Shown here: one piece after another, positions 17,702 to 26,069 of the stretch | How the letters are laid out: each line of letters begins with the position of its first letter | Position numbering within the stretch: the stretch's first letter is position 1 | NCBI GenBank assembly: GCA_045133795.1 | Contig: JBGUUT010000001.1 | Span: forward strand, 1 to 59,522 | DNA length: 59,522 bases | Reading direction: 5' to 3' | Source: RGIG8597 sp045133795 | Lineage (GTDB): Bacteria > Spirochaetota > GWE2-31-10 | Program-made: the position numbers and the translations under genes | The notes under the pieces: model-generated | The model's database searches: none | Told to the model about the DNA's origin: nothing | What the model saw: the letters and a program-made list of their open reading frames with translations, nothing else

Positions 17702-17881
17702 TTACACAACTTCTACAAGATGTTTAACCTTAAATACCATTCCTCTAATTACAGGGGTATCTTTATGTTCTTTTACTTGTCCAATTTTCCATAAACCCAA
17801 AGCTCTAAGAGTACCTCTTTGAGAAGGAACTGATACAAATCTCGATTTTACTAATTTTACCTTTAGTGTTTTATCTGCCAT
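17702..17881 (-). CDS. rpmD: 50S ribosomal protein L30 (uL30)
   Basis: A 59-residue protein read directly; it begins MADKTLKVKLVKS. The L30 pattern is present: KSRFVSVPSQRGTLRALGLWKIGQ followed by DTPVIRGMVFKVKHLVEV. It fills the gap between rpsE and rplO, the conserved position, with the rplO ribosome-binding site overlapping its stop codon. Confidence 0.95.
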   Translation of the reverse strand: MADKTLKVKLVKSRFVSVPSQRGTLRALGLWKIGQVKEHKDTPVIRGMVFKVKHLVEVV

Positions 17882-17903
17882 TTTTCAATCCTTATAAGCT
17901 AAA

Positions 17904-18413
17904 TTAAAAAATATCCTGAATACTCTTTCCACGTCTCTTAGCAACTTCTTTTACTGTCATCAAGCGAGACAAACCATCCAAAGTAGCCTTAGATACGTTA
18001 ATTTGATTTTTAGATCCTACAACTTTAGCCAAAACATTATGTACACCAACAACATCCATAATTGAACGAACCGCACCACCAGCAATAACTCCAGTACCAG
18101 GACGAGCAGGTCTCATAATAACTTTTGAACCTTTAAATCTTCCTATAATTTCATGAGGTAAAGTTTTAGTTTTAGTTAGTTTTATACTTTTCATATTTTT
18201 ACGAGCATCAGCTGTCGCTTTAGATATAGCATCAGAAGTCTCATTAGCTTTTCCAAAACCTAGCCCGATATTACCTTCTTCGTCACCAACTGCAACCAAA
18301 ACTGAGAAACTAAATCTTCTACCACCTTTTACAACTTTAGCTACACGACTAAGATTAACAATAGCTTCTTTATATTTCTTTTCCCCATTTTCGTTTACAT
18401 TAAATTCACTCAT
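17904..18413 (-). CDS. rpsE: 30S ribosomal protein S5 (uS5)
   Basis: A 169-residue protein involved in decoding fidelity and mRNA entry. The double-stranded-RNA-binding-like N domain has VNLSRVAKVVKGGRRFSFS and VGDEEGNIGLGFGKA; the C domain has RPARPGTGVIAGGAVR. Lies between rplR and rpmD with short gaps. Confidence 0.97.
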   Translation of the reverse strand: MSEFNVNENGEKKYKEAIVNLSRVAKVVKGGRRFSFSVLVAVGDEEGNIGLGFGKANETSDAISKATADARKNMKSIKLTKTKTLPHEIIGRFKGSKVIMRPARPGTGVIAGGAVRSIMDVVGVHNVLAKVVGSKNQINVSKATLDGLSRLMTVKEVAKRRGKSIQDIF

Positions 18414-18428
18414 ATAAATTTCCCCATA

Positions 18429-18779
18429 CTATATTTTTATACCATTTTCTCTTAAAGCATCTGTAAAAGCTTTAATTTTACCAGTATAAATAAAACCATT
18501 TCTATCCAAAACAGCTTCCTCTATTTTTTTTGCCTTAAGAGCTTCAGCTAATGCAACACCTACTTTTTTAGATATTTCAATATTAACAGGATTACCTATT
18601 TTCACACTTGAAGCTGAAGCCAAAGTCAAACCATTAACATCATCAATAGCTTGTGCATAAAAGAAACGATTACTTCTAAAAACACTAATTCTTGGCTTCA
18701 ATTCAGTTCCATTAACCTTTCTTCTTACTCTAAATTTAGTACGAGTCCTTCTATTCTTCTTTACTTCAATTTTATTCAT
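18429..18779 (-). CDS. rplR: 50S ribosomal protein L18 (uL18)
   Basis: A 116-residue 5S rRNA-binding protein. Diagnostic parts are the basic start RRTRTKFRVRRKVNG, RISVFRSNRFFYAQAIDD and the C-terminal DRNGFIYTGKIKAFTDALRE. Eleven bases after rplF. Confidence 0.96.
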   Translation of the reverse strand: MNKIEVKKNRRTRTKFRVRRKVNGTELKPRISVFRSNRFFYAQAIDDVNGLTLASASSVKIGNPVNIEISKKVGVALAEALKAKKIEEAVLDRNGFIYTGKIKAFTDALRENGIKI

Positions 18780-18790
18780 ATAAACCTCTT

Positions 18791-19330
18791 CTATTTCTTA
18801 GCAGCTTTTCCAGCTTTTCTTCTAACAACTTCATCAGAATAGCGGATTCCTTTTGCTTTATAAGGCTCACAAGGTCTAAAATCACGAATAACTGCAGCAA
18901 CATGACCTACCAAATGTTTATCTACCCCTGAAATAACCAATTTTACAGAATCTTCAACTGCAACTTTTACACCTTCAGGAATATCATACACAACAGGATG
19001 TGAAAAACCAATATTCAAAGTAAGTTTTTGACCTGCCACAGCAGCCTTAAACCCTGTTCCGTTAATCTCTAATCTCTTCTCATACCCTTGCATTACACCA
19101 GTAACCATATTACTAACTAACACACGATAAAGACCATGTAATGCTTTAGTTTCTTTTTGTTCATTTGCTCTAGAAAGAACAAACTCATTATCTTTATTCT
19201 CAATAGAAATTCTAGAATCAAATTCCATTGACATTTTACCTTTTGGCCCTTCAACAGCCAAAGAATTTCCTTTAATATCTACTTTTAAACCAGCAGGCAA
19301 TGCAACTGGCTTCTTTCCAATTCTCGACAT
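18791..19330 (-). CDS. rplF: 50S ribosomal protein L6 (uL6)
   Basis: A 179-residue protein near the sarcin-ricin loop, with two repeats of the L6 fold. MSRIGKKPVALPAG and, near the C-terminus, PYKAKGIRYSDEVVRRKAGK are diagnostic. Unlike its neighbours it is preceded by an 86-bp gap, which holds a consensus promoter (19382-19410), so it probably begins an internal transcript. Confidence 0.97.
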   Translation of the reverse strand: MSRIGKKPVALPAGLKVDIKGNSLAVEGPKGKMSMEFDSRISIENKDNEFVLSRANEQKETKALHGLYRVLVSNMVTGVMQGYEKRLEINGTGFKAAVAGQKLTLNIGFSHPVVYDIPEGVKVAVEDSVKLVISGVDKHLVGHVAAVIRDFRPCEPYKAKGIRYSDEVVRRKAGKAAKK

Positions 19331-19381
19331 ATTTATATCCTTATAATTGCACTAGCATCCAAGAACAATAAAATTTAGCAT

Positions 19382-19410
19382 TTTATATAATAGTAGAAAA
19401 AAATTGTCAA
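19382..19410 (-). promoter_or_regulatory. Internal promoter before rplF
   Basis: On the minus strand TTGACA (19405-19410) and TATAAA (19382-19387) are separated by exactly 17 bp. It sits in the only large gap (86 bp) between ribosomal protein genes of the S10-spc-alpha block. The start would fall near 19375, about 45 bases before rplF. Confidence 0.75.
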
Positions 19411-19416
19411 GGATAA

Positions 19417-19818
19417 TTACCAAACATAACAAAGTACTTCACCACCAATTTTTCTTTCAGTGGCTTTTTTACCTGTTGTTATACCCTGAGATGTAGAAAC
19501 AATCACTGTTCCCATACCATTGTATAATCTTGGCATATCTTCATATCCCTTATAAATTCTTCTTCCCGGACTACTTACTCTTTTAAGCCCTGAAATAGCA
19601 GGCTCATTTTTATCATTATATTTCAAGAACAATTTCACCATTTGGTCATTTGCATTCTCTGTTGTTTTCTTGAAATTTTTTATATAACCTTCATTCTTCA
19701 AAATCTTAATAATTTCTAATTTTTCGTTTGAAGAAAATACCACCACACTTTCGTGTCTTGCCATCAAAGCATTTCTTATTTTTGTTAACATATCCGCAAT
19801 TGGATCATGACAAGCCAT
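19417..19818 (-). CDS. rpsH: 30S ribosomal protein S8 (uS8)
   Basis: A 133-residue protein binding 16S helix 21; in E. coli it represses the spc operon. MACHDPIADMLTKIRNA and the C-terminal GTVIVSTSQGITTGKKATERKIGGEVLCYVW are diagnostic. It follows rpsN by 15 bp and is followed by the promoter-containing gap before rplF. Confidence 0.97.
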   Translation of the reverse strand: MACHDPIADMLTKIRNALMARHESVVVFSSNEKLEIIKILKNEGYIKNFKKTTENANDQMVKLFLKYNDKNEPAISGLKRVSSPGRRIYKGYEDMPRLYNGMGTVIVSTSQGITTGKKATERKIGGEVLCYVW

Positions 19819-19833
19819 TTATAACTCCTTATA

Positions 19834-20019
19834 TTACCAAGACGCTTTTATTACTCCAGGAATTTCACCCTTATTAGCCAATTGTCTAAAACAAATTCTA
19901 CACATACTATATTTTCTTAAAAAACCTCTAGATCTTCCACAAATAGGACATCTATTATATTTTCTTACTGAAAATTTAGCCGGCTTCTGTGCTTTTGCCA
20001 TCATTGCTTTACGAGCCAT
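19834..20019 (-). CDS. rpsN: 30S ribosomal protein S14 type Z (uS14), zinc form
   Basis: A 61-residue short S14 carrying a complete zinc ribbon: CPIC (Cys24, Cys27) and CRIC (Cys40, Cys43). This is the zinc-containing short form (also called rpsZ), not the long Cys-free form. The tail GEIPGVIKASW is typical. It lies between rplE and rpsH. Confidence 0.97.
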   Translation of the reverse strand: MARKAMMAKAQKPAKFSVRKYNRCPICGRSRGFLRKYSMCRICFRQLANKGEIPGVIKASW

Positions 20020-20028
20020 TACATTCTC

Positions 20029-20580
20029 CTATTTTCTTTTTTTTACAAATGGCATTTCAAATTTTTCAAGCAAAGCCATTGTATCTGCATCATTTTTTGT
20101 ATTAGTAACAAAAGTAATATTTAAACCTCTAACTTCATTGATTTTATCAAAATCAATTTCAGGGAAAATCAAATGTTCTTGAATCCCCATAGAAAAAGAT
20201 CCACGACCATCGCACCCATTAGCTTTAACACCCTTAAAGTCTTTAACTCGAGGAAGAGCAATTGTAATTAACTTTTCTAGGAAAGTATACATTCTATTTC
20301 CACGTAAAGTTACTTTACAACCAATTTCCATTCCTTCACGAATTTTAAATCCCGCAATAGAAATTCTAGCTTTAGTTTTTACAGCTTTTTGACCTGCAAT
20401 CAAAGATAATTCCGCAGCTGCTGATTCAAGTTTTTTCTTATCTTGAACTGCATCACCAACTCCCATACTTAAAACTATTTTTTCAAGCTTAGGTACCATC
20501 ATTACATTTTTATATTTTCTTTCTGCCATTAACGACTTTACTATAGTTTCATTATAGTATTTCTTTAATCTAGGTTCCAT
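20029..20580 (-). CDS. rplE: 50S ribosomal protein L5 (uL5)
   Basis: A 183-residue 5S rRNA-binding protein contacting P-site tRNA. Diagnostic are RLKKYYNETIV, VPKLEKIVLSMGVGDA, and the C-terminal NGCDGRGSFSMGIQEHLIFPEI. Starts 8 bp after rplX. Confidence 0.97.
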   Translation of the reverse strand: MEPRLKKYYNETIVKSLMAERKYKNVMMVPKLEKIVLSMGVGDAVQDKKKLESAAAELSLIAGQKAVKTKARISIAGFKIREGMEIGCKVTLRGNRMYTFLEKLITIALPRVKDFKGVKANGCDGRGSFSMGIQEHLIFPEIDFDKINEVRGLNITFVTNTKNDADTMALLEKFEMPFVKKRK

Positions 20581-20588
20581 ATATACTC

Positions 20589-20906
20589 CTACTCAATTTC
20601 GGCTTTGCATTTCTTGCAAATTCTTTTTTTCGCATCGCCATTAACAACAAAACCGACTCTTGTATCTTTTTTGCATTTAGGACAAATAAGCATTATATTA
20701 GAAATATCTAAATAAGCTTCGATATCTTTAATTCCACCAGCTTGATTTTCAGATGTTTTCTTAAAAGTTTTCTTAACAATATTAACACCTTCAACTAAAA
20801 CTTTTCCCTTTTCACGATTAACAGCTAATACTTTACCTGTTTTTCCAACATCTTTTCCTGCAATAACTTTTACAGTGTCATCTTTCTTTATCTTCTTAAA
20901 TGTCAT
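20589..20906 (-). CDS. rplX: 50S ribosomal protein L24 (uL24) with zinc-ribbon-like tail
   Basis: A 105-residue assembly-initiator protein. The KOW motif lies near the N-terminus (KKDDTVKVIAGKDVGKTGKV). The C-terminal part has two Cys pairs, CPKC (75, 78) and CKKC (97, 100), forming a likely zinc ribbon, seen in many L24 proteins but not in E. coli. Eighteen bases after rplN. Confidence 0.96.
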   Translation of the reverse strand: MTFKKIKKDDTVKVIAGKDVGKTGKVLAVNREKGKVLVEGVNIVKKTFKKTSENQAGGIKDIEAYLDISNIMLICPKCKKDTRVGFVVNGDAKKRICKKCKAEIE

Positions 20907-20924
20907 ACTCTAATGCTCCCTTAC

Positions 20925-21293
20925 TTATAATACCTCAGGTGCTAAAGATATTATTTTCATAAAATCTTTATCTCTTAACTCTCTTGCCACAGGCCCAAAA
21001 ACACGAGTTCCCTTAGGATTATTATTAGCATCGATAATTACAATTGCATTATCATCAAATCTAATATAAGACCCATCATTTCTTTTATACTCTTTTGCCT
21101 GTCTAACAATCACACCTTTCATTACAGCCCCTTTCTTTATAGGTCCGTTAGGTATTACTTGACGTGCAGAAACAACAATAATGTCTCCAACACCTGCATA
21201 TCTTCTATGAGACCCACCAAGGACTTTTATACATTTAACTAATTTAGCCCCACTATTATCAGCAACTCTTAATATTGATTCTTGCTGTATCAT
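20925..21293 (-). CDS. rplN: 50S ribosomal protein L14 (uL14)
   Basis: A 122-residue protein at the subunit interface and silencing-factor site. MIQQESILRVADNSGAK and the end FGPVARELRDKDFMKIISLAPEVL are diagnostic; length is standard. Twenty-three bases after rpsQ. Confidence 0.97.
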   Translation of the reverse strand: MIQQESILRVADNSGAKLVKCIKVLGGSHRRYAGVGDIIVVSARQVIPNGPIKKGAVMKGVIVRQAKEYKRNDGSYIRFDDNAIVIIDANNNPKGTRVFGPVARELRDKDFMKIISLAPEVL

Positions 21294-21316
21294 ACTATTT
21301 ACTCCTTACATCCAAA

Positions 21317-21577
21317 TTACTTAGCATGACTCAAGATTTCTACAACCTTCCATTTTTTATCTTTACTTATAGGCTTGCAACTTTCAATCTTAACAACGTC
21401 ACCCATTTTGCAACTATTTTCAGAATCATGTGCTTTAAACTTTTCATATCTGCTCACATATTTCTTATACAAAGGATGCATTATTCTATACTCAACAAGA
21501 ACAACTACAGTCTTATCCATTTTATCACTAACAACTTGTCCTTGAAAAGTTTTAATTATCTTTCTATCGTCCACCAC
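21317..21577 (-). CDS. rpsQ: 30S ribosomal protein S17 (uS17), GTG start
   Basis: An 86-residue OB-fold protein. FQGQVVSDKMDKTVVVLVEYRIMHPLYKKYV and CKPISKDKKW are diagnostic. There is no ATG at the expected position: two adjacent GTG codons (21575-21577 and 21572-21574) follow GGAG by 4 and 7 bases. The second has the better spacing, which would make the protein one residue shorter. It is one of very few ribosomal genes here with a GTG start. Confidence 0.94.
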   Translation of the reverse strand: MVDDRKIIKTFQGQVVSDKMDKTVVVLVEYRIMHPLYKKYVSRYEKFKAHDSENSCKMGDVVKIESCKPISKDKKWKVVEILSHAK

Positions 21578-21594
21578 TAAACTCCATGTTTTTA

Positions 21595-21807
21595 TTAGTT
21601 TTGCTTAGATTTGAATTCCTCAATCTTTTTCTCTTTAAGAACCGTATTTATTCTTGCTATATCTCTTTTAATTAATCGGATTTTGATAGGATTTTCAACA
21701 ACTCCAATTACTTTTTTTAATTTAAGATCATGAAGTTCTTTTACAAGTTTTTCCCTATCATTTAACAACTCATTTTCATTTTTCTCTTTTAAAACACAAG
21801 CTTTCAT
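21595..21807 (-). CDS. rpmC: 50S ribosomal protein L29 (uL29)
   Basis: A 70-residue two-helix protein at the exit tunnel. The helical pattern LLNDREKLVKELHDLKLKK with NPIKIRLIKRDIARINTVLKEK is typical. The ATG at 21807 is preferred because AGAGG lies 5 bases before it; the GTG one codon upstream would leave only 2 bases. It follows rplP by 13 bp. Confidence 0.93.
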   Translation of the reverse strand: MKACVLKEKNENELLNDREKLVKELHDLKLKKVIGVVENPIKIRLIKRDIARINTVLKEKKIEEFKSKQN

Positions 21808-21820
21808 CACGACCTCTCTT

Positions 21821-22234
21821 TTACAGTGTCTCTCTCTTAATCATTTTTGTTGCAATCGGTAATTTTTGTCCTGCTAACCAAAAAGCTTCTTTTGCCAACT
21901 CTTCTGGTACACCAGAAACTTCAAACAAAACTTTACCAGGTAAAATTTTTGCAACATAATATTCCAAATTACCTTTTCCATTACCCTGACGAGTTTCTGC
22001 TGGCTTTCTTGTGTAAGGAACATCAGGAAATACAGTAATCCAAATTTTTCCTTCACGTTTTAGAGTTCTTGTAATTGTTCTTCTGGCAGCTTCAATCTGT
22101 CTGTTAGTAATTAACATTCCTTCACAAGAAACTAGACCAAAATCTCCAAAAACTACACGATTACCTCTTCTTGCAGTACCTTTGAATCTCCATCTTTGAG
22201 CTTTTCTATACTTTGTTCTCTTTGGCATTAACAT
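21821..22234 (-). CDS. rplP: 50S ribosomal protein L16 (uL16)
   Basis: A 137-residue protein near the A and P sites. MLMPKRTKYRKAQRWRFKG, then RGNRVVFGDFGLVS and GKGNLEYYVAKILPGKVLFEVSG, are diagnostic. GGAGA precedes the first ATG; an ATG two codons later is less well spaced. The ribosome-binding site overlaps the end of rpsC. Confidence 0.97.
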   Translation of the reverse strand: MLMPKRTKYRKAQRWRFKGTARRGNRVVFGDFGLVSCEGMLITNRQIEAARRTITRTLKREGKIWITVFPDVPYTRKPAETRQGNGKGNLEYYVAKILPGKVLFEVSGVPEELAKEAFWLAGQKLPIATKMIKRETL

Positions 22235-22239
22235 AGTAT

Positions 22240-22992
22240 TTATTCTCCATTATTTTCATTTTTCTTTACAAAATTTCTATCTTTTCTAGGTGATTTCAAC
22301 ACTTTTCCTGCATCGGCATTCATTTCTTTTTTAAGAACTTCTTTCTTAAATACCCAAACTTTTACACCAATACAACCATAACTTGTGTGAGCTGTTGCAT
22401 ATCCATAATCAATATCAGCTCTTAATGTATGCAAAGGAACACGTCCTTCTTTATACCATTCAGTACGAGCCATATCAGCTCCACCCAAACGACCAGAAAC
22501 TTGGATTTTTATTCCGCCAACTCCACCTTTTTTTGCATCACCCATTACTTTCTTCATCGCTCTTCTAAAAGGGATTCTATTTTGTAATTGTTTTGCAATA
22601 TTTTGTGCTATCAATTGAGCGTTCTTTTCAGCTTCTTTTTCTTCATTAATTTTAATTTCAACTTTTAAAGAAACCATCTCACCAATTATCTTAGACAAAT
22701 CAGAAATATTTTTTCCTTCCTGTCCAATAACAACACCCGGTCTTGATGTATGAATAACCACTAAAACACGGTCTGGTTTTCTTAAAATTCTAATTTTAGA
22801 AATCTCTGGAGAAATAACTTTCTTTTGTTCTTTTTCAGAATCTTTCACAAAATTATAAGATTTTATAAAATCTTTTATTTTTAAATCTTCATGAAGATTC
22901 TTTACATAAGTTTTTTTATCAGCATACCAAATAGAGTCCCAAGTTTTTATTACCCCAACTCTAAGACCAATAGGATTTACTTTTTGTCCCAT
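22240..22992 (-). CDS. rpsC: 30S ribosomal protein S3 (uS3)
   Basis: A 250-residue mRNA-entry protein. MGQKVNPIGLRVGVIKTWDS, the KH-domain segment VVIHTSRPGVVIGQEGKNI, and GGVGGIKIQVSGRLGGADMAR are diagnostic. A Lys/Asn-rich C-terminal tail of about 20 residues (KDRNFVKKNENNGE) extends the core. Confidence 0.97.
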   Translation of the reverse strand: MGQKVNPIGLRVGVIKTWDSIWYADKKTYVKNLHEDLKIKDFIKSYNFVKDSEKEQKKVISPEISKIRILRKPDRVLVVIHTSRPGVVIGQEGKNISDLSKIIGEMVSLKVEIKINEEKEAEKNAQLIAQNIAKQLQNRIPFRRAMKKVMGDAKKGGVGGIKIQVSGRLGGADMARTEWYKEGRVPLHTLRADIDYGYATAHTSYGCIGVKVWVFKKEVLKKEMNADAGKVLKSPRKDRNFVKKNENNGE

Positions 22993-23001
22993 ATCTTCTC
23001 C

Positions 23002-23337
23002 TTATTTAACACTAACCTCTACAGTAATATGTGAAGTTCTTTTCAAGATTTTTCCAGCTCTTCCTTTAGATATTGGATGATATCTTTTCAATGTAGGACC
23101 ACCGTCAACTAAAATCTTTGAAATTACAATTTCCTCTTCATCTACACCTTTATTAAGGAATAACAAATTAGATCTTGCTGAATGAATTGCTTTTTTCAAA
23201 GCAAATGCACCTTTGTTTGTTAATACAGAAAGATAAGCTTCAGCAGTAGGAACATTCATTCCTCTTACTTCATTAGCAATTCTTCTTATTTTGAAAGGTG
23301 AAATTCTTATATATTTTGATACACATTTAGCTACCAT
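23002..23337 (-). CDS. rplV: 50S ribosomal protein L22 (uL22)
   Basis: A 111-residue protein lining the exit tunnel. KYIRISPFKIRRIANEVRG, the tunnel-loop region around GPTLKRYHPISKGRAGKILKRTSHITVEV, and normal length identify it. Five bases after rpsS. Confidence 0.97.
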   Translation of the reverse strand: MVAKCVSKYIRISPFKIRRIANEVRGMNVPTAEAYLSVLTNKGAFALKKAIHSARSNLLFLNKGVDEEEIVISKILVDGGPTLKRYHPISKGRAGKILKRTSHITVEVSVK

Positions 23338-23342
23338 AAAAC

Positions 23343-23621
23343 TTACCCCTTCGCTTTCTTTTCTGAACCAGAATGACCTTTAAATGTTCTAGTAGGTGCA
23401 AATTCCCCTAACTTATGACCAACTAAGTTTTCTGTTACATAAACAGGGATAAATTTTCTCCCATTATAAACATTAATAGTTAAACCTACCATTTCTGGAA
23501 AGATTGTTGATCTTCTAGACCACGTTTTAATAGGCTTTTTCTTCTCAACATTTTTACTTTCAAGAATTTTCTTATAAAGATGCTTATCAATAAATGGACC
23601 TTTTTTAACACTTCTAGCCAT
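23343..23621 (-). CDS. rpsS: 30S ribosomal protein S19 (uS19)
   Basis: A 92-residue head protein. MARSVKKGPFIDKHLYKK and VGHKLGEFAPTRTFKGHSG are diagnostic. Twelve bases after rplB, five before rplV. Confidence 0.97.
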   Translation of the reverse strand: MARSVKKGPFIDKHLYKKILESKNVEKKKPIKTWSRRSTIFPEMVGLTINVYNGRKFIPVYVTENLVGHKLGEFAPTRTFKGHSGSEKKAKG

Positions 23622-23633
23622 GAAAAACTCCTA

Positions 23634-24458
23634 TTACTTCTTTCTTCTTCTAATGATAAATTTAGAAGACGGCTTCTTTTTACTTCTAGTTTTATAACCT
23701 TTAGTTGGCTGTCCCCAAGGTGTACAAGGATTTCTACCTTTATTCTTTCCTTCACCACCTCCATGAGGGTGATCTACTGGGTTCATTACCATACCACGAA
23801 CAGACGGTCTAATACCTTTCCATCTTGCACGTCCAGCTTTACCCAAAACTTCATTCATGTGATCGATATTGCTTACTTGACCAATAGTAGCCAAACATTC
23901 AGCATTTATCATTCTTAACTCACCTGAAGATAGTTTCAAAGCACAGTATTTTCCCTCAAAACCTGTAATTTGAACAGAACAACCTGCCGCACGACCGATT
24001 TTTGCACCGCCATCTTTTTCCATTTCCACATTGTGAACAATTGTACCAACCGGAATGTTTTTTAAACGCATTGCATTACCTGTTTTAATAGGACAAGCCT
24101 CTCCAGATACAACAACATCATTAACTTTCAAGCCATCTGGAGCTACAATATAACGTTTTTCCCCATCTTTATAGAACAAAAGAGCAATATAAGCCGTTCT
24201 ATTAGGATCATATTCCAATGAAGCAACTCTTGCAGGGATATCAAATTTATTTCTTTTAAAATCTATAATTCTAAATTTTCTCTTATGACCACCACCGCGT
24301 CTTCTTACAGAAATACTTCCGGTAGCCATTCTTCCGCTACCTCTTTTCTTTCCAAATGTTAAAGCTTTCAACGCTCCATTTGGAGACAATTCATCATTTG
24401 TAATAACTGTTTTTTCTCTTAACCCATTTGTAATAGGGTTAAATTTCTTAATTCCCAT
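23634..24458 (-). CDS. rplB: 50S ribosomal protein L2 (uL2)
   Basis: A 274-residue protein important for peptidyl transferase and subunit joining. GGHKRKFRIIDFKRNK, GRAARWKGIRPSVRG-type segment (GRARWKGIRPSVRG) and the conserved NPVDHPHGGGEGKNKG loop are present. The basic tail ends IIRRRKK. Proline codons here are mostly CCT and CCA, unlike the non-ribosomal genes in the window. Confidence 0.98.
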   Translation of the reverse strand: MGIKKFNPITNGLREKTVITNDELSPNGALKALTFGKKRGSGRMATGSISVRRRGGGHKRKFRIIDFKRNKFDIPARVASLEYDPNRTAYIALLFYKDGEKRYIVAPDGLKVNDVVVSGEACPIKTGNAMRLKNIPVGTIVHNVEMEKDGGAKIGRAAGCSVQITGFEGKYCALKLSSGELRMINAECLATIGQVSNIDHMNEVLGKAGRARWKGIRPSVRGMVMNPVDHPHGGGEGKNKGRNPCTPWGQPTKGYKTRSKKKPSSKFIIRRRKK

Positions 24459-24470
24459 CTCAGTCTCCCG

Positions 24471-24767
24471 TTATACACCTTCAAAAATCGAAATTTTTTC
24501 ATCTTTTTTCAAAGTTATAATTGCTTTCTTAATAGCTGGAGTTCTTCCATATTTATATTTTACTCTTTTCAATTTTCCAGCCTGATTCAATACATTTACT
24601 TTTTCAGGAACCACATTGAATAACTCTTTAATAGCAGCTTTTATCATTATTTTGTTAGCATCTTTTGCTACAACAAATACATATTTATTTTCTTTTTCCC
24701 GCAATTTTGTACTTTTTTCAGAAATCACAGGTCTAAGAATTATTTCTTCACTTCTCATTTTCTCCAC
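24471..24767 (-). CDS. rplW: 50S ribosomal protein L23 (uL23)
   Basis: A 98-residue exit-site protein that docks trigger factor and SRP. IILRPVISEKSTKLREKENKYVFVV and KAAIKELFNV are diagnostic. Only one base separates it from rplD, suggesting translational coupling. Confidence 0.96.
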   Translation of the reverse strand: MEKMRSEEIILRPVISEKSTKLREKENKYVFVVAKDANKIMIKAAIKELFNVVPEKVNVLNQAGKLKRVKYKYGRTPAIKKAIITLKKDEKISIFEGV

Positions 24768-24768
24768 C

Positions 24769-25410
24769 TTATTTTCTTAAAAGGAATTCACCTAATAACT
24801 TAGCAGATTCTTCTGTAAGAATTATCTTTTCTGAATAATACAAGGCATGAGCTGTAAGCATATTGTAATTTAAACAACTCACATTTGGTAAATTTTTACC
24901 TGCACGTTTTGCTAACGCATCAGCTTCAGATGCAGACAAAACAATACTCACTTTTGTATCCGGAACAATTTTATCAATCAAATTCTTTAAAGTTTTTGTT
25001 TTTCCATCTGCTACAGAAAGTTGATCTACAACAATTAAATTATTCTCTTTGTTCTTAATTGAGAAAATAGAACGATACGCAAGATTTTTAACTTTTTTAG
25101 GAAGCTTATAAGAAAAATCTCTTGGTTTTGGACCAAAAGCAATCCCACCATGAACCCAAACTGGATTTCTAGATGTACCAAAACTTGCCTGACCAGTACC
25201 TTTTTGTTTCCAAGGTTTCTTTCCTGTACCTGAAACTTCAGCTTTAGTCTTTGTTGAAGAAGTTCCTTGACGTGCATTTGCCAATTCATTCTTCACTGCT
25301 TCATAAATAGCTGCTTTACTAGGTTTTTCCAAGTTAAAAACTTCATCAACCAACTCTAAATCTCTTAATTCGGCTCCATTAAAATCTACAATTTTTCCCT
25401 TCATATCCAA
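24769..25410 (-). CDS. rplD: 50S ribosomal protein L4 (uL4)
   Basis: A 213-residue protein whose loop reaches the exit tunnel. The loop is seen as GTGKKPWKQKGTGQASFGTSRNP, and GGIAFGPKPRDFSYKLPKKV follows. In E. coli L4 regulates the S10 operon; no S10-type leader could be judged here. Eighteen bases after rplC. Confidence 0.97.
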   Translation of the reverse strand: MDMKGKIVDFNGAELRDLELVDEVFNLEKPSKAAIYEAVKNELANARQGTSSTKTKAEVSGTGKKPWKQKGTGQASFGTSRNPVWVHGGIAFGPKPRDFSYKLPKKVKNLAYRSIFSIKNKENNLIVVDQLSVADGKTKTLKNLIDKIVPDTKVSIVLSASEADALAKRAGKNLPNVSCLNYNMLTAHALYYSEKIILTEESAKLLGEFLLRK

Positions 25411-25428
25411 TCCTTTTTATAGCCAAAA

Positions 25429-26052
25429 TTATTTTTTTACTGCTTTTCTTATAATAACTTCACTATTTTTTCTACCTGGAACCGCACCACATACAGCAAT
25501 CACATTGTCTTCAGTCATCATTTTTACAACTTCCAAATTCATTACTGTAACTTTTTCAAAACCTGTTCTACCAGCTCTCTTTGTACCTTTGAACGCTCTT
25601 GACGGCTCAGTATTTTGACCTGTCGATCCATTCTGGCGATGAAATTTAGAACCATGAGTTGCTCTACCACCATGGAATCCCCAACGCTTCATAACACCTT
25701 GAAAACCTTTACCTTTAGAAAGACCTGTAACATCCACAAATTTAACATCTTTAAACATATCTTCTAAAGCTAAAACTTTACCTTCTTCATAAGAATCAAC
25801 ATCATCACATCTGAATTCTTTTATTAAAGCTTTTGCTTCAACATTTTTAAACTGTCCCTTTTCTGGCTTTGTCATATGCTTTTCTTTAATATCAAAAGCA
25901 CCAACAACAACTGCATTATAACCATTCTTTTCTAATGTTCTTTTTCCAACAACGGTATTAGGCTTTACTTCAAGTAATGTAACAGGCACCAAATCACCAT
26001 TTTCTCTAAAAACTTGAGACATTCCTACTTTTTTGCCTATTAATCCAATCAT
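25429..26052 (-). CDS. rplC: 50S ribosomal protein L3 (uL3)
   Basis: A 207-residue assembly initiator. MIGLIGKKVGMSQVF, then GFQGVMKRWGFHGGRATHGSKFHR, and NTEPSRAFKGTKRAGR are diagnostic. The frame is open upstream to 26073, but the ATG at 26052 matches the family start, has a GGTGGG ribosome-binding site, and avoids overlap with rpsJ. Confidence 0.97.
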   Translation of the reverse strand: MIGLIGKKVGMSQVFRENGDLVPVTLLEVKPNTVVGKRTLEKNGYNAVVVGAFDIKEKHMTKPEKGQFKNVEAKALIKEFRCDDVDSYEEGKVLALEDMFKDVKFVDVTGLSKGKGFQGVMKRWGFHGGRATHGSKFHRQNGSTGQNTEPSRAFKGTKRAGRTGFEKVTVMNLEVVKMMTEDNVIAVCGAVPGRKNSEVIIRKAVKK

Positions 26053-26069
26053 TTTTCCCACCTTTTCTC

